Below are positions 24,147 through 32,817 of a stretch of 64,000 nt of DNA, one piece after another (position 1 is the stretch's first letter; the number at the start of each line of letters is the position of its first letter). The stretch is from the NCBI RefSeq assembly GCF_028069655.1, contig NZ_JAMCOS010000001.1, forward strand, positions 1,146,001 through 1,210,000, written 5' to 3'. Below the pieces are notes generated by a model. The model had not been told where the DNA came from, made no database searches, and saw only the letters and a program-made list of their open reading frames with translations. The stretch comes from Acidovorax sp. NCPPB 4044. GTDB lineage: Bacteria > Pseudomonadota > Gammaproteobacteria > Burkholderiales > Burkholderiaceae_C. The position numbers and the translations under genes were made by a program.

Positions 24147-24544
24147 GCACCGTGACTGTGCTCCGCATCGCCAGCCAGCCTGCAGCAGAAGCGGTGCTCT
24201 GTCTGCACTCCGTCGTGCAGAAGATCCGTCGCCAGCGTGCAGCGCAGGCTGCACTCGCGCTGCCTGCCAGGCTGCGCTGCGCACGCTGTGCGCGGCTGCC
24301 GTTGGGGCCGGAGCCGGGAGCGGATGCCGAGGCAGAAGCGGGTGCGGAGGCTGAGGGCAAGATAAAAGGGCCGGCACGGTGGTGCCCGCCAAGCCAGTCT
24401 GCACGTGGGTTTGGCGCGGCACCGCGCCGGCAGCGCTGCGTGCTGCTGTGGAGCGGGATTCCAATGTCGATACGGCTTGCGCGCGTGCTGTCTTTGATTC
24501 GCTGCGCCGTGGTGCGCTGGAGGTGGCCCGATGGAATCGTCTGA
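24143..24544 (+). CDS. Hypothetical protein between traF and the relaxase
   Basis: About 133 residues from GTG 24143 (GTGA overlap with the traF stop; ATG 24140 is also possible). It overlaps the start of the relaxase gene by 14 bp. Sequence: Arg/Ala-rich, with two Cys-x-x-Cys-like elements (RCARC) and an Ala/Glu repeat (ADAEAEAGAEAEG, about 61-73). No domain recognised. ICEs of this type often have a small gene at this place (msi107 in ICEMlSymR7A). Low complexity means the reading frame could be a non-coding remnant. Confidence 0.4.
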   Translation: MSTVTVLRIASQPAAEAVLCLHSVVQKIRRQRAAQAALALPARLRCARCARLPLGPEPGADAEAEAGAEAEGKIKGPARWCPPSQSARGFGAAPRRQRCVLLWSGIPMSIRLARVLSLIRCAVVRWRWPDGIV

Positions 24545-26486
24545 TCAGGATCGCTTTCAGATCCGGCTGAAGGCACCCCGGAAGACCTCAGACACGAAGT
24601 CCAAGGCCTTCGTTTCGCAGGTACTCAAGGCCGTATCGAAGTCTGGCGCCCGGGCATCGGGGGCTGCAGGAGCGCGGCCTGCATCCACCTTCGGTCGCGG
24701 GCGTGTTGCGGCCGGCATGGCTGGCCGAGGGCTTGGTGCCAATGCCCGCCGGGTGATCGTCAAGTCACGGTTCGTGGTGCTCAAGCGAGCGGGTGCCAAT
24801 GCCGTGTCTGCGCACCTGCGCTACATCGAGCGGGATGGGGTCACGCGCGACGGCGAGAAGGGCCAGGCCTATGGCGCGGAGACGGACGCCGCGGACCTCA
24901 AGGCCTTCGAGGAACGGGGCAGGGGAGACCGCCACCAGTTCCGGTTCATCGTGTCGCCTGACGATGCCGCGGATCTGGAAGATCTCAAAGGCTTCACGCG
25001 GCAGCTGATGCAGCGCATGCAGACCGACCTGGAAACGCCGCTGGACTGGGTGGCCGTGGACCACTGGGATACGGACAACCCCCACACGCACGTCGTCCTG
25101 CGCGGCCGGGTCGGCTCGGAACGTCAGGGACGGGACCTGGTGATCGCACCCGACTACATGGCACAGGGCATGCGCATGCGTGCCAGCGAGATCGCGACTG
25201 AATGGCTCGGTCCCCGGACCGAGCTGGAGATGCGCCAGAGCCTTCAACGAGAGGTCGTCCAACAGCGCTTCACCAGCCTGGACCGGCAATTGCTGCGGCA
25301 AGCGTCGATGGAGGTCGTCGACCTGTCCCGCTCGGCGGGGGCAGGCCTCGACGGTCAACGCCAGAGCGTGCTGCGGGCCCGGCTGCAGTGCCTGGAGTCC
25401 ATGGCGCTGTCGAGCCGCATCGACGCGAACCGGTGGAGGCTGATGCCCGACATGGAGCGGACGTTGATGGCGATGGGCGAGCGTGGCGACATCCTGCGCA
25501 CCATCCACCGAGCCATGAAGGGCGAGCAACGCGAACTGGTGACCAGCGCGCCCGACAACCTGCATGTGGTCGGGCGCATCGCAGGCAAGGGCTTGCACGA
25601 CGAACTGAATGACCGGCCTTACCTGGTCATCGATGGCATGGATGGCCGGGCGCACTACCTGAAACTGCCCGCCGGCACAGATATCTCCGAGCTGCCTGTC
25701 GGCGGCATCGTGGAGGCCAAGCCGCAGGCGCGGGGCAGGACGGTGGATGTGAGCATCCTGGCCGCCAGTCGGGAGGGAATCTACCGCCCGCATGCACATC
25801 GGGATCAGCTGGAGCATGCGGGAGCCCGTGATGCGCAGGCCACTGTCGATGTGCATGTGCGGCGGCTTGAGGCGCTGCGCAGAGCCGGGGTCGTGGAGCG
25901 GGTGGCCGAAGGGGTTTGGTCGGTGCCGCAGAACTTTATTCAACCGGCCAAGCAGGTCGATGCACAAAGGGCCTCCGGGCTTTCCATCGAGCTGCGATCA
26001 CATCTCCCGATCGAGCGGCAGATAACTGCGATGGGGGCGACGTGGCTCGACCGGGGGCTGGTAACCAGCAGTGCACCGAATGTCGGAGCCGGGTTTGGCG
26101 GCCAGGTTAGCGAAGCGTTGCAGCGGCGGATGGAATTCCTGCGGTCGGAAGGTTTGGCTCAGCAACATGGCGCACGCGTGGTTCTTGCTCGCAACCTGCT
26201 CGGCACGTTGCGGGATCGAGATCTGGCCTTGGCTGGCAAGGCGCTGCAGGCGCAGACGGGCAAGGTTTGGCGCCCGGTTGCTGATGGGCACGCTGTGGCT
26301 GGAACCTACCGGCAGTCCGTTCAGTTGGTCAGCGGGAGGTTTGCGATGCTGGACGACGGGCTGGGTTTCAGCTTAGTGCCGTGGACGCCCGTGATGGAGA
26401 CTAGGTTGGGCCAACAGCTGTCCGCTGTGATTCGAGGAGGTTCGGTGACTTGGAATGTAGGGCGCATACGAGGATTGTCTGTTTGA
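24531..26486 (+). CDS. rlxS: RlxS/VirD2-like relaxase (DUF3363)
   Basis: 651 residues. The relaxase domain is N-terminal: candidate catalytic Tyr98 (LRYIERDG), HQFRFIVSP (135-143), and the metal-binding three-His motif VDHWDTDNPHTHVVLRGR (177-193, His178/185/187). The long C-terminal DUF3363 part (about 250-650) is typical of the RlxS group. It nicks oriT and pilots the strand during conjugation. The usual next genes, traG coupling protein and the trb cluster, do not follow, so transfer would require another element. oriT could not be located by eye. Confidence 0.92.
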   Translation: MESSDQDRFQIRLKAPRKTSDTKSKAFVSQVLKAVSKSGARASGAAGARPASTFGRGRVAAGMAGRGLGANARRVIVKSRFVVLKRAGANAVSAHLRYIERDGVTRDGEKGQAYGAETDAADLKAFEERGRGDRHQFRFIVSPDDAADLEDLKGFTRQLMQRMQTDLETPLDWVAVDHWDTDNPHTHVVLRGRVGSERQGRDLVIAPDYMAQGMRMRASEIATEWLGPRTELEMRQSLQREVVQQRFTSLDRQLLRQASMEVVDLSRSAGAGLDGQRQSVLRARLQCLESMALSSRIDANRWRLMPDMERTLMAMGERGDILRTIHRAMKGEQRELVTSAPDNLHVVGRIAGKGLHDELNDRPYLVIDGMDGRAHYLKLPAGTDISELPVGGIVEAKPQARGRTVDVSILAASREGIYRPHAHRDQLEHAGARDAQATVDVHVRRLEALRRAGVVERVAEGVWSVPQNFIQPAKQVDAQRASGLSIELRSHLPIERQITAMGATWLDRGLVTSSAPNVGAGFGGQVSEALQRRMEFLRSEGLAQQHGARVVLARNLLGTLRDRDLALAGKALQAQTGKVWRPVADGHAVAGTYRQSVQLVSGRFAMLDDGLGFSLVPWTPVMETRLGQQLSAVIRGGSVTWNVGRIRGLSV

Positions 26487-26621
26487 TGAAAGGTGACTTC
26501 GGACTTGCCCCCGATGGAATTCTTTTTGGTAGTGCACCCTGTCAGTTACATGACGGAGATCATTCATCACAGCAGCCCCTGGAAATAGGGTGTGGCTTGG
26601 TTATAAGACCTGCGGCTGACG

Positions 26622-26702
26622 GCACCGGCGGACTACATCCCGCCTGCCGAGTTCGACGCCAAATATTATCCCCAACGCGTCAGTCAGACCGCGTCCGTCT
26701 GA
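26622..26702 (+). pseudogene. C-terminal remnant of an IS3-family transposase
   Basis: The frame reads APADYIPPAEFDAKYY followed by PQRVSQTASV and a stop. The Tyr-Ile-Pro-Pro-Ala-Glu...Tyr-Tyr string is typical of the last residues of IS3-family OrfB transposases. No upstream part remains, so an insertion sequence was deleted or replaced here. Confidence 0.45.
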
Positions 26703-26909
26703 CTTAACGCAAGGTGTCGCGCGATACCCCGCGCGATTCACTACCCATTGAAATTCTGCAAACTTATAGAGCTGTTAGCCACCATGACTATCCTCATCGT
26801 CAACGGGTGTGATTGGTCTTCCACATGTCATGAAGCACTCAACTTAGCTTAGTGCTGATATGAAATCCATCTGCGGTGGCACCGATCTACAAAAAAACTC
26901 TGCGATTAC

Positions 26910-26936
26910 GGAATAAACGTCAGGTGCCGGTCGTCT
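26910..26936 (+). promoter_or_regulatory. ECF-sigma-type promoter
   Basis: GGAATAA (26910-26916), 15 bp, then CGTCT (26932-26936). This matches the GGAA...CGTC pattern of ECF sigma promoters and lies 47 bp before the first gene of the ECF operon, suggesting autoregulation. Confidence 0.5.
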
Positions 26937-26982
26937 ATGTGGATGTCACTCCCGACAAGTCCCATCACCCGAAAGCCTTCCC

Positions 26983-27360
26983 ATGACATCTTCCGTGCTC
27001 CCCACGCTGGTTCTTTCGTTCGCTGCGCTAGCCGGCGGCGCCGCCATGGCGGCGGCACCGGTCAAGACGTCCGGCGGCATGCTAGTCAATGCCGCTGGGA
27101 TGACGCTCTACACCTTCGACAACGACACTGCCGGCAGCGGCAAGAGCGTCTGCAACGGCCCGTGCGCCGGCGTGTGGCCGCCCGTCATGGCCGCAGCCGA
27201 CGCCAAGCCCGAGGGCGACATGACCATCATCACCCGCGACGACGGCACCAGGCAGTGGGCCTACAAAGGCAAGCCGGTGTATCTGTACAAGTCCGACGTG
27301 AAGGCGGGCGACGCGACCGGCGACAACTTCAAGAACGTCTGGCACGTGATCAAGCCCTAA
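26983..27360 (+). CDS. Small secreted protein, COG4315 lipoprotein-repeat family
   Basis: 125 residues. Signal peptide MTSSVLPTLVLSFAALAGGA with cleavage near MAAA. The mature part has the family's paired repeats: GGMLVNAAGMTLYTFDNDT...CNGPCAGVWPP and DGTRQWAYKGKPVYLYKSD. Function is unknown; such proteins commonly accompany an ECF sigma and anti-sigma pair, as here, and may be part of envelope or oxidant responses. Two Cys (CNGPC) are conserved. Confidence 0.85.
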   Translation: MTSSVLPTLVLSFAALAGGAAMAAAPVKTSGGMLVNAAGMTLYTFDNDTAGSGKSVCNGPCAGVWPPVMAAADAKPEGDMTIITRDDGTRQWAYKGKPVYLYKSDVKAGDATGDNFKNVWHVIKP

Positions 27361-27404
27361 TCGACCAGACAATGCAGGCTTGATCTCCCGCCCCAAATCC
27401 GCCC

Positions 27405-27929
27405 ATGCGTGACCAGGATGAAGCTGCCATCGTGGCCTGCATTCCCAACCTGCGCCGTTATGCGCGCGGGCTGGTGAGCGACCCGGCGCTGGCCGACGAT
27501 CTGGTACAGGACACGCTGGAGCGGGCCTGGAGCCGGTTCTCGCTGTGGCACCAGCGAGGGGACATCCGGGCCTGGATGTTCGGGATCATGCACAACCAGT
27601 TCATCGATGGAGTGCGCGCCAAGGCCCGGCGACCCGAGGACAGCGCGGGCGATGATCTGCCCGACGTCGAGCAGCGCGCCAGCCAGTCCGATGGCATCGA
27701 GGTGCGCGACCTGGACCGAGCCATGCAGCGCCTGCCGCCCGAACAGCGTGAGGTGCTGCTGCTCGTTGCCGTCGAAGACATGGGCTATGCGCAGGCCGCT
27801 GCGGTGCTCGGGCTGCCCATCGGCACGGTGATGTCCCGCCTGGCGCGTGGCCGTGAAAGGCTGCGGCAGGAACTGCAAGGCCGCGCGCCATCTGCCCACG
27901 CCGCTGCACCCCTGCGCAGGATCAAGTGA
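27405..27929 (+). CDS. ECF-type RNA polymerase sigma factor
   Basis: 174 residues. Region 2 (LRRYARGLVSDPALADDLVQ...TLERAW...DIRAWMFGIMHNQFID, about 15-70) and region 4 (LPPEQREVLLLVAVEDMGYA...AAVLGLPIGTVMSRLARGRERLR, about 112-160) are both complete. It lies between the secreted protein and the anti-sigma gene, all in one operon with its own ECF-like promoter. The C-terminal tail is short and basic. Confidence 0.95.
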   Translation: MRDQDEAAIVACIPNLRRYARGLVSDPALADDLVQDTLERAWSRFSLWHQRGDIRAWMFGIMHNQFIDGVRAKARRPEDSAGDDLPDVEQRASQSDGIEVRDLDRAMQRLPPEQREVLLLVAVEDMGYAQAAAVLGLPIGTVMSRLARGRERLRQELQGRAPSAHAAAPLRRIK

Positions 27930-27930
27930 C

Positions 27931-28776
27931 ATGGACTCTCACCCCCTCCACCCCCGGTCGGCCGATGGCGCAAAGCCGGTGACCGAAGCCGATCTGCACG
28001 CGTACGCAGACCAGTTGCTGGATCCGGCGAGGCACGCCGAGATCGATGCGTATCTGCGCGCACATGCGGCAGACCGCGAGCGCGTGGACGATTGGCGCGC
28101 GCAGAACCTGGCGCTTCGCCAGATGCTCGACCCCGTGATGTCCGAGCCCTTGCCGCTGCGTTTGCCGCTGCAGCCTGCGACCACGGCGAGCGGCCTGGGC
28201 TGGCAGGACTGGCCGTGGCGGTCCCTGGTGGCCGGCGTGGCGATTGCGGTCGTCAGCACCGGTCTGGCCTGGTGGGGGCGCGGCGTCTACGACGGCCCAC
28301 TGCAGCGCGGTGCCGCGCTGGCCGCGACGCAGCCGGGCACGCTCCACGGTTTTGCCCTGCGCGCGGCCGTGGCCCATGGGGTCTACAGCCCGGACGTGCG
28401 CCGGCCGGTGGAGGTGGGCGCGGACCAGGAGCAGGCACTCGTCACCTGGTTGACCAAGCGCATGGGCGCCGAGGTTCGACCGCCCGACCTGCGTGCCTTG
28501 GGCTACGGGCTGATCGGCGGGCGGCTGTTGCCGGGTGACAAGGGGCCAGTGGCGCAGTTCATGTTCGAAGGCGCCCAGGGGGAGCGGCTGACGCTGTACA
28601 TCACGCGCGAGGAAGCCGGCCGCGAGACCGCCTTCAGGTTTGGCCAGGACGGACCGGTCAATGTCTTCTACTGGGTCGATCAGGACTTTGGCTACGCCCT
28701 CTCTTCTGGTGAGAACAAGCAAAAAATTCTGAGGGTCGCGCAAACGGTGTACGGACAGCTGGAAGCAAGCAGATAG
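27931..28776 (+). CDS. Anti-sigma factor, membrane-anchored
   Basis: 281 residues starting 1 bp after the sigma-factor stop. The N-terminal cytoplasmic part (VTEADLHAYADQLLDPARHAEIDAYL) is the typical anti-ECF domain; a membrane helix follows at about 96-113 (SLVAGVAIAVVSTGLAWW), then a periplasmic domain with PDLRALGYGLIGGRLLPGD, seen in this anti-sigma family. It should sequester the ECF sigma factor until an envelope signal arrives. The zinc-binding HxxxCxxC motif is absent. Confidence 0.88.
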   Translation: MDSHPLHPRSADGAKPVTEADLHAYADQLLDPARHAEIDAYLRAHAADRERVDDWRAQNLALRQMLDPVMSEPLPLRLPLQPATTASGLGWQDWPWRSLVAGVAIAVVSTGLAWWGRGVYDGPLQRGAALAATQPGTLHGFALRAAVAHGVYSPDVRRPVEVGADQEQALVTWLTKRMGAEVRPPDLRALGYGLIGGRLLPGDKGPVAQFMFEGAQGERLTLYITREEAGRETAFRFGQDGPVNVFYWVDQDFGYALSSGENKQKILRVAQTVYGQLEASR

Positions 28777-29514
28777 CTGCAGCTTTCCGAATTCGGATTG
28801 ATCGGTATCACCTGGCTACCAGGGGAGTTAGGCACGTGCCAGACAAACCGAACCGCGCTTCATAGGTGGCGGCCCATGCGATGGCAACACCCAGTCGACA
28901 CTGACCGAAGGGTAAATCTTGGATCTGAGTTTCGATCACGAAGCTGGTTTTTCGCACTGGCTCCGCAGCCACTTTTCGAGAACTGGTTAAGAGGCCTTCA
29001 AGGTCGAGCGCTCCAAGGTGGTTTCCTGATAGCTCCTGCAGATGCACAGACTGTAGTGATGACGTGGTGGACACAGTTTGCGGAGGTGCACGCTTTTCCG
29101 CGACATACGCATCGCGGTTAAGGGCTCCAATGCATTCCTTGATTCCCCGGGGGCGGCTCTAGCATTCCACCGAGTCTCTGCATAACGTGCCTTCACGCTT
29201 GGCGGAAATCACTTTGCCATTTTTGGCATTGCTGCGGATGGAGGGCGATACAACCGGGCTTCGCTCCGCAAGAGTCAAGCACTGCCGTTGAGCGTATTTG
29301 ACCGCCATCCAGGACAAAACCTGGGTTGGCAATTCTTTCGCGCACAACTATGCCGGTCGTTCCCATGTCAACGCCATGCGCGAAACGCCAACACCCATTC
29401 CTCCCCTGCATGAGTCGCTCTTCGAAAAATTCGCTTCTTTAAATTTGACGTGCTCTTCAGAATTGGATGCATGCCTCAAAGAAGGCTAGAACTATCCAAT
29501 ACATAGGAGACAAC
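28777..29514. other. Gene-less interval
   Basis: About 740 bp in which I find no credible gene on either strand. Short frames exist but none resembles a family. The base composition is mixed, suggesting decayed sequence. An RBS (AGGAG) for the next gene sits at its right end. Confidence 0.5.
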
Positions 29515-30867
29515 ATGTTCGGGAAATCATTTCTGGCCCTGAGGGCAACTTCCATTTGCTCAATTGTGCTAGGGACGGCATTGCATGCAGGGGCACAGGC
29601 CCCATGGCCCTCCGAAGTCCAGAAACATCTGGATGCCGCAACCAAGATAGCCAACGGCGACAAATTTCTTATCGACAAATTTCGTGTCAGTTCATGCTTT
29701 GAGGTAGAAGATCCAGCATGGCGCCAATGGGCTCGAGCACAGGCTGCTACGCGCGTACCGCTCACGCAATTGTTCGACAATGTTTGGTACATTGGGGATA
29801 GGTTCGTCGGCCAGTACATCTACAAAACAGCGGATGGCGGATTCATGCTCATCGACACGCTGAACAACAGCGCCGACGTCGAACAGTACACGTTGCCGGC
29901 GTTCAAAACGCTCGGTATTAATCAGCAAAGCTTTCGTGGGGTGATTCTGACGCACGGGCATTTCGACCACGACGGCGGTGCCGTTCGCCTACGGTCCGAG
30001 TTCGGCAGCAGCTTCCCGATATATCTTGGCTCTGGCGATGCCGCTGGCAAGACCTATTTGCCGACGGCAATTGATTCGACCAACGCAGATCCTCAGAAGC
30101 TGACAATCGGTGGAACCGAGTTCACCGTCCAGTCCACCGCCGGACACACACCTGGCTCGATCGTGGGACTTGTTCCGGTCACAAAGGAGGGCAAAAAATA
30201 CAGCCTTTTGTTGAACTGGCGGGCAGGAATTCCAGCTACTGCAGCGGGATCGAAGTTGTACCTCACAGGAACAGAGCGTGCATTTCGTCTAGCTCTAGAT
30301 TCAGGTGCCGAAGGAGTGATCCATACGCATCCGATCTCAGACGTCACCTTGGCTGCGTTGGATAATCCGAGCCTGTTCATCATTGGCAATGAGAAGACAG
30401 TCAAAGCAGCAGCGATATCGCGGGAATGTTCCGCGGCCCGGGCTGCGCAGCTTGATGCTACAGCCCAGTTCTCCACATGGCGCAGCACCAGTCTCGCAAT
30501 GCAAACTCCGGCCGGTGGGACGAGCTTTTCGGCACGGCTGCAGAATGAAGCTGGCCCCATGGCGGGCTATCCAGTTCGCTTCCGGGTAGAGGGGAAAGAC
30601 GGCGTTTGCTCGGCGAGCACTGATTCGAGTGGCATCGCAACGTGCGACCTGCCAGCCGTTGAGTCGCGGTCCATCGTGACTGCAAAGTTCGAGGGGCGAG
30701 AAGTGGGCACCACCTATGAAATGCCAAGCAGGGCTTCTGGGGAGGCACCAGAGTTCAGCAGCGGTGGCTGCACGATTGGCAATGGCCGCTTTGACCCGCT
30801 CCTCGTCGGCATGGCATTTTTTGCTGGACTCGGGATGTTCTTGCGCCGACGTGGTAGGCGCGTCTAG
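29515..30867 (+). CDS. Secreted metallo-beta-lactamase-fold protein with JDVT-CTERM-like sorting tail
   Basis: 450 residues. Signal peptide about 1-27. A B3-like MBL domain carries HGHFDH (147-152), the zinc ligand His211 (AGHTPGS) and His270/272 (VIHTHP). An Ig-like domain follows (about 335-395, GYPVRFRVEG...CSASTDSSGIATC). The C-terminus is a tripartite sorting signal: GGCTIGNGRFDP with Cys419, a membrane helix (about 428-443) and RRRGRR. This resembles JDVT-CTERM, the substrate signal for a dedicated CPBP-type protease, which indeed sits immediately downstream. Substrate (beta-lactam, lactone or other) is unknown. Confidence 0.85.
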   Translation: MFGKSFLALRATSICSIVLGTALHAGAQAPWPSEVQKHLDAATKIANGDKFLIDKFRVSSCFEVEDPAWRQWARAQAATRVPLTQLFDNVWYIGDRFVGQYIYKTADGGFMLIDTLNNSADVEQYTLPAFKTLGINQQSFRGVILTHGHFDHDGGAVRLRSEFGSSFPIYLGSGDAAGKTYLPTAIDSTNADPQKLTIGGTEFTVQSTAGHTPGSIVGLVPVTKEGKKYSLLLNWRAGIPATAAGSKLYLTGTERAFRLALDSGAEGVIHTHPISDVTLAALDNPSLFIIGNEKTVKAAAISRECSAARAAQLDATAQFSTWRSTSLAMQTPAGGTSFSARLQNEAGPMAGYPVRFRVEGKDGVCSASTDSSGIATCDLPAVESRSIVTAKFEGREVGTTYEMPSRASGEAPEFSSGGCTIGNGRFDPLLVGMAFFAGLGMFLRRRGRRV

Positions 30868-30870
30868 TCC

Positions 30871-31341
30871 ATGGAGGTCGCCTGGGCGATGCGCGCTAGC
30901 TTTTACAGTCGCCGGGGCGTCGCTAGAGTCGGCTGGTTCGGTGGCCCGCTCCTCGCTTCTGTAGCGCTAGGAATGCATCACATCGGGTTCTGGCGCTTTC
31001 ATATGCAGGATGCGACTGTGCCTACGGTTGCGTTGACGCTGGTGCTGGCACCGCTTTTGGAGGAGCTCGCCTTCCGAGGCGGGCTCCAAGAATTGCTTCG
31101 CTCGGGATTTCGCGTGCTCGAGGTAGCTGACCGCCAGCCTTTGAGTTGGGCCAACCTGCTGACGACCGTTGTATTTTGTGCCTGCCACCTTCCTTCGCAC
31201 TCGGTGCAATTGGTATTCGCCATCGCCATCCCATCGATTTTTCTAGGTTACCTCTACGAGATCACTCGCTCCCTCACTTTGTGTGTGGCAATGCATATGT
31301 GGTTTAACACCTGTTTGCTAATGGCATTCTGGTGGATGTAG
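30871..31341 (+). CDS. CPBP/CAAX-like intramembrane glutamic protease, MrtJ-like
   Basis: 156 residues, several membrane helices. Motif 1 is LLEELAFRGG (EExxxR, about 69-75); motif 2 is the His in FCACHLPSH; the third is the His/Asn pair in AMHMWFN. This is the CPBP family, and at this small size and place it fits the JDVT-CTERM processing protease MrtJ. It would cleave near the Cys of the neighbour's tail, releasing or lipid-anchoring the protein. A start at ATG 30889, with GGAGG 11 bp upstream, is possible. Confidence 0.82.
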   Translation: MEVAWAMRASFYSRRGVARVGWFGGPLLASVALGMHHIGFWRFHMQDATVPTVALTLVLAPLLEELAFRGGLQELLRSGFRVLEVADRQPLSWANLLTTVVFCACHLPSHSVQLVFAIAIPSIFLGYLYEITRSLTLCVAMHMWFNTCLLMAFWWM

Positions 31342-31455
31342 TTGAGCCGGATGGACTTCCTGTTTTTCTGCGCAGTAGGCTAGCTTGCACGTGTGCCAGC
31401 TGACGCTGCGACGAATCCCTACGCCATCCCACGATGGCTATCGCAAAAGAAACGT

Positions 31456-32514
31456 ATGCGGCCAATTCTTCGCAGCTTGTGGGCAGCCCTGTTCTTCAGT
31501 GTTGGTGTGATGAGCGCGCTGGCCCAGTCCGAGTCACGAATCCCTCAGCGCAGTGCCAATCCGATCTGTACATCAATTGATGGCCTGGAGGCTGGTAAAG
31601 CACAAAACTCTTTGGACGTGGGCCACAACGCTGATTCGTTTCACTTTTCGTGGAACAGCGATGGCGATAGACATTGGGTCCTTCGTACCCGACACGAAGC
31701 CCCCGGTTCGACACCCCTGCATCGATCATCCAAGCTTCATTTCACTGCGGTACCGAAATCGTCGTTGATCAGTGATCCCTCGATCAACATACACCATGCA
31801 TCGACGTCTTTTCCTGCCCATAGGATTGATATCCTGGCGCGTTTGGAAGACAGCAGCCAAGCCGCCATTCTGGCAATTGGCATCCGAGACATTGATTCGC
31901 AGGGCAGGGCGTTGGCAGGTAAAGTCACTTGGAAGTGGGTGCCACAAGCTCCCGATGCGCCGCGACGTGATGCATTCGATTTGGCCGCGCTGGAAAGTCT
32001 GTACGTTCAAGCGCTCTCACAAGACCCTGCAGCTCGCTACTCCTTCACCGTCTCCACAACGAGTACGCGACCAAAGGTTCCCACACTGTCTTCTGCTGAG
32101 CTACCAGAGTTGCTTGAACATATTGCAGTAATTAGGTCCTGCTTTACAAAGCGTGTTGATTCGAATCTCAGCGCCTTACCTTGGGAGGTGGCGTCTTTGA
32201 AGAATCTTCGCATGCCGAAGAAGGAGTCGGACGCCACGTTCGTAGCGCTGTCCGCAGCCGGGAAACCGATTTCAGGTGTTCGGGTTTTTCTTGACCGCGC
32301 GCCTCACTACGCTTGTTCTGGCTTAACCAATTCGAAAGGCGTGATGTCTTGTGTCCTTGAAGACACCCATGGACACGAACATGTGCATGGGTTGCATGAC
32401 AGCCAAGAATCTGCACCAATCATCGCCAGCTACCCAGGTCGTGTCACTGCATCGGGAATCAGTCTTCCGACTGCGGTCCCGATGTGGTTTCCGGGGCTAG
32501 GCCGGGGGCGGTAG
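31456..32514 (+). CDS. Secreted hypothetical protein with Ig-like domain
   Basis: 352 residues. The N-terminal signal peptide (MRPILRSLWAALFFSVGVMS, cleavage near ALA-Q) fixes the start at 31456 rather than the upstream GTG at 31393. The middle has no recognised fold. Residues about 260-310 (GKPISGVRVFLDR...CSGLTNSKGVMSC) parallel the Ig-like segment of the MBL protein, with two Cys in matching places. No CTERM tail. Placed right after the protease, it may act with the MBL protein in the envelope. Confidence 0.65.
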   Translation: MRPILRSLWAALFFSVGVMSALAQSESRIPQRSANPICTSIDGLEAGKAQNSLDVGHNADSFHFSWNSDGDRHWVLRTRHEAPGSTPLHRSSKLHFTAVPKSSLISDPSINIHHASTSFPAHRIDILARLEDSSQAAILAIGIRDIDSQGRALAGKVTWKWVPQAPDAPRRDAFDLAALESLYVQALSQDPAARYSFTVSTTSTRPKVPTLSSAELPELLEHIAVIRSCFTKRVDSNLSALPWEVASLKNLRMPKKESDATFVALSAAGKPISGVRVFLDRAPHYACSGLTNSKGVMSCVLEDTHGHEHVHGLHDSQESAPIIASYPGRVTASGISLPTAVPMWFPGLGRGR

Positions 32515-32817
32515 TGGATTTGCTAATGTTGCCGGCGCTGGCCTATCGCGCAGCGCGCCTAGTCAAGTAATGCCTGCAGACGGTTTTGGACGCCGGCATA
32601 ATTTTCCTCCGCACCACGAGTGGAGAACGATTTCGACGCGTTTAGCGCGAAATTCAGTCAGCAAGCGCTGCCTTATTTCGACTGCGAAGTCGATAATACG
32701 CGGCCATTGGCGCGCACCGCATTAGCATTGGCTTTAGCTTCTGCCACTACGCTGGCGGACAGATTTACTTGGCTCAGGCTGGAGGGGACAGGGGAAGCGG
32801 CAGTCGTCCTGAAGGCG
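32515..32817. other. Gene-less interval
   Basis: About 300 bp between convergent genes; no supported gene and no clear terminator hairpin seen. Confidence 0.5.

Larger units (their letters stand above)
26487..26982. other. Boundary region after the relaxase
   Basis: About 500 bp with no intact gene. It holds an IS3-type transposase remnant (26622-26702), an inverted repeat AGTCAGAC-CGCGTCC-GTCTGACT (26682-26704), a short dead frame at 26784 and an ECF-type promoter near 26910. It marks the change from ICE backbone to different accessory or chromosomal genes. Confidence 0.5.

Noticed and set aside
26450..26707. 85-residue frame after the relaxase
   Set aside because: No RBS or similarity; it overlaps the IS3 remnant in another phase.
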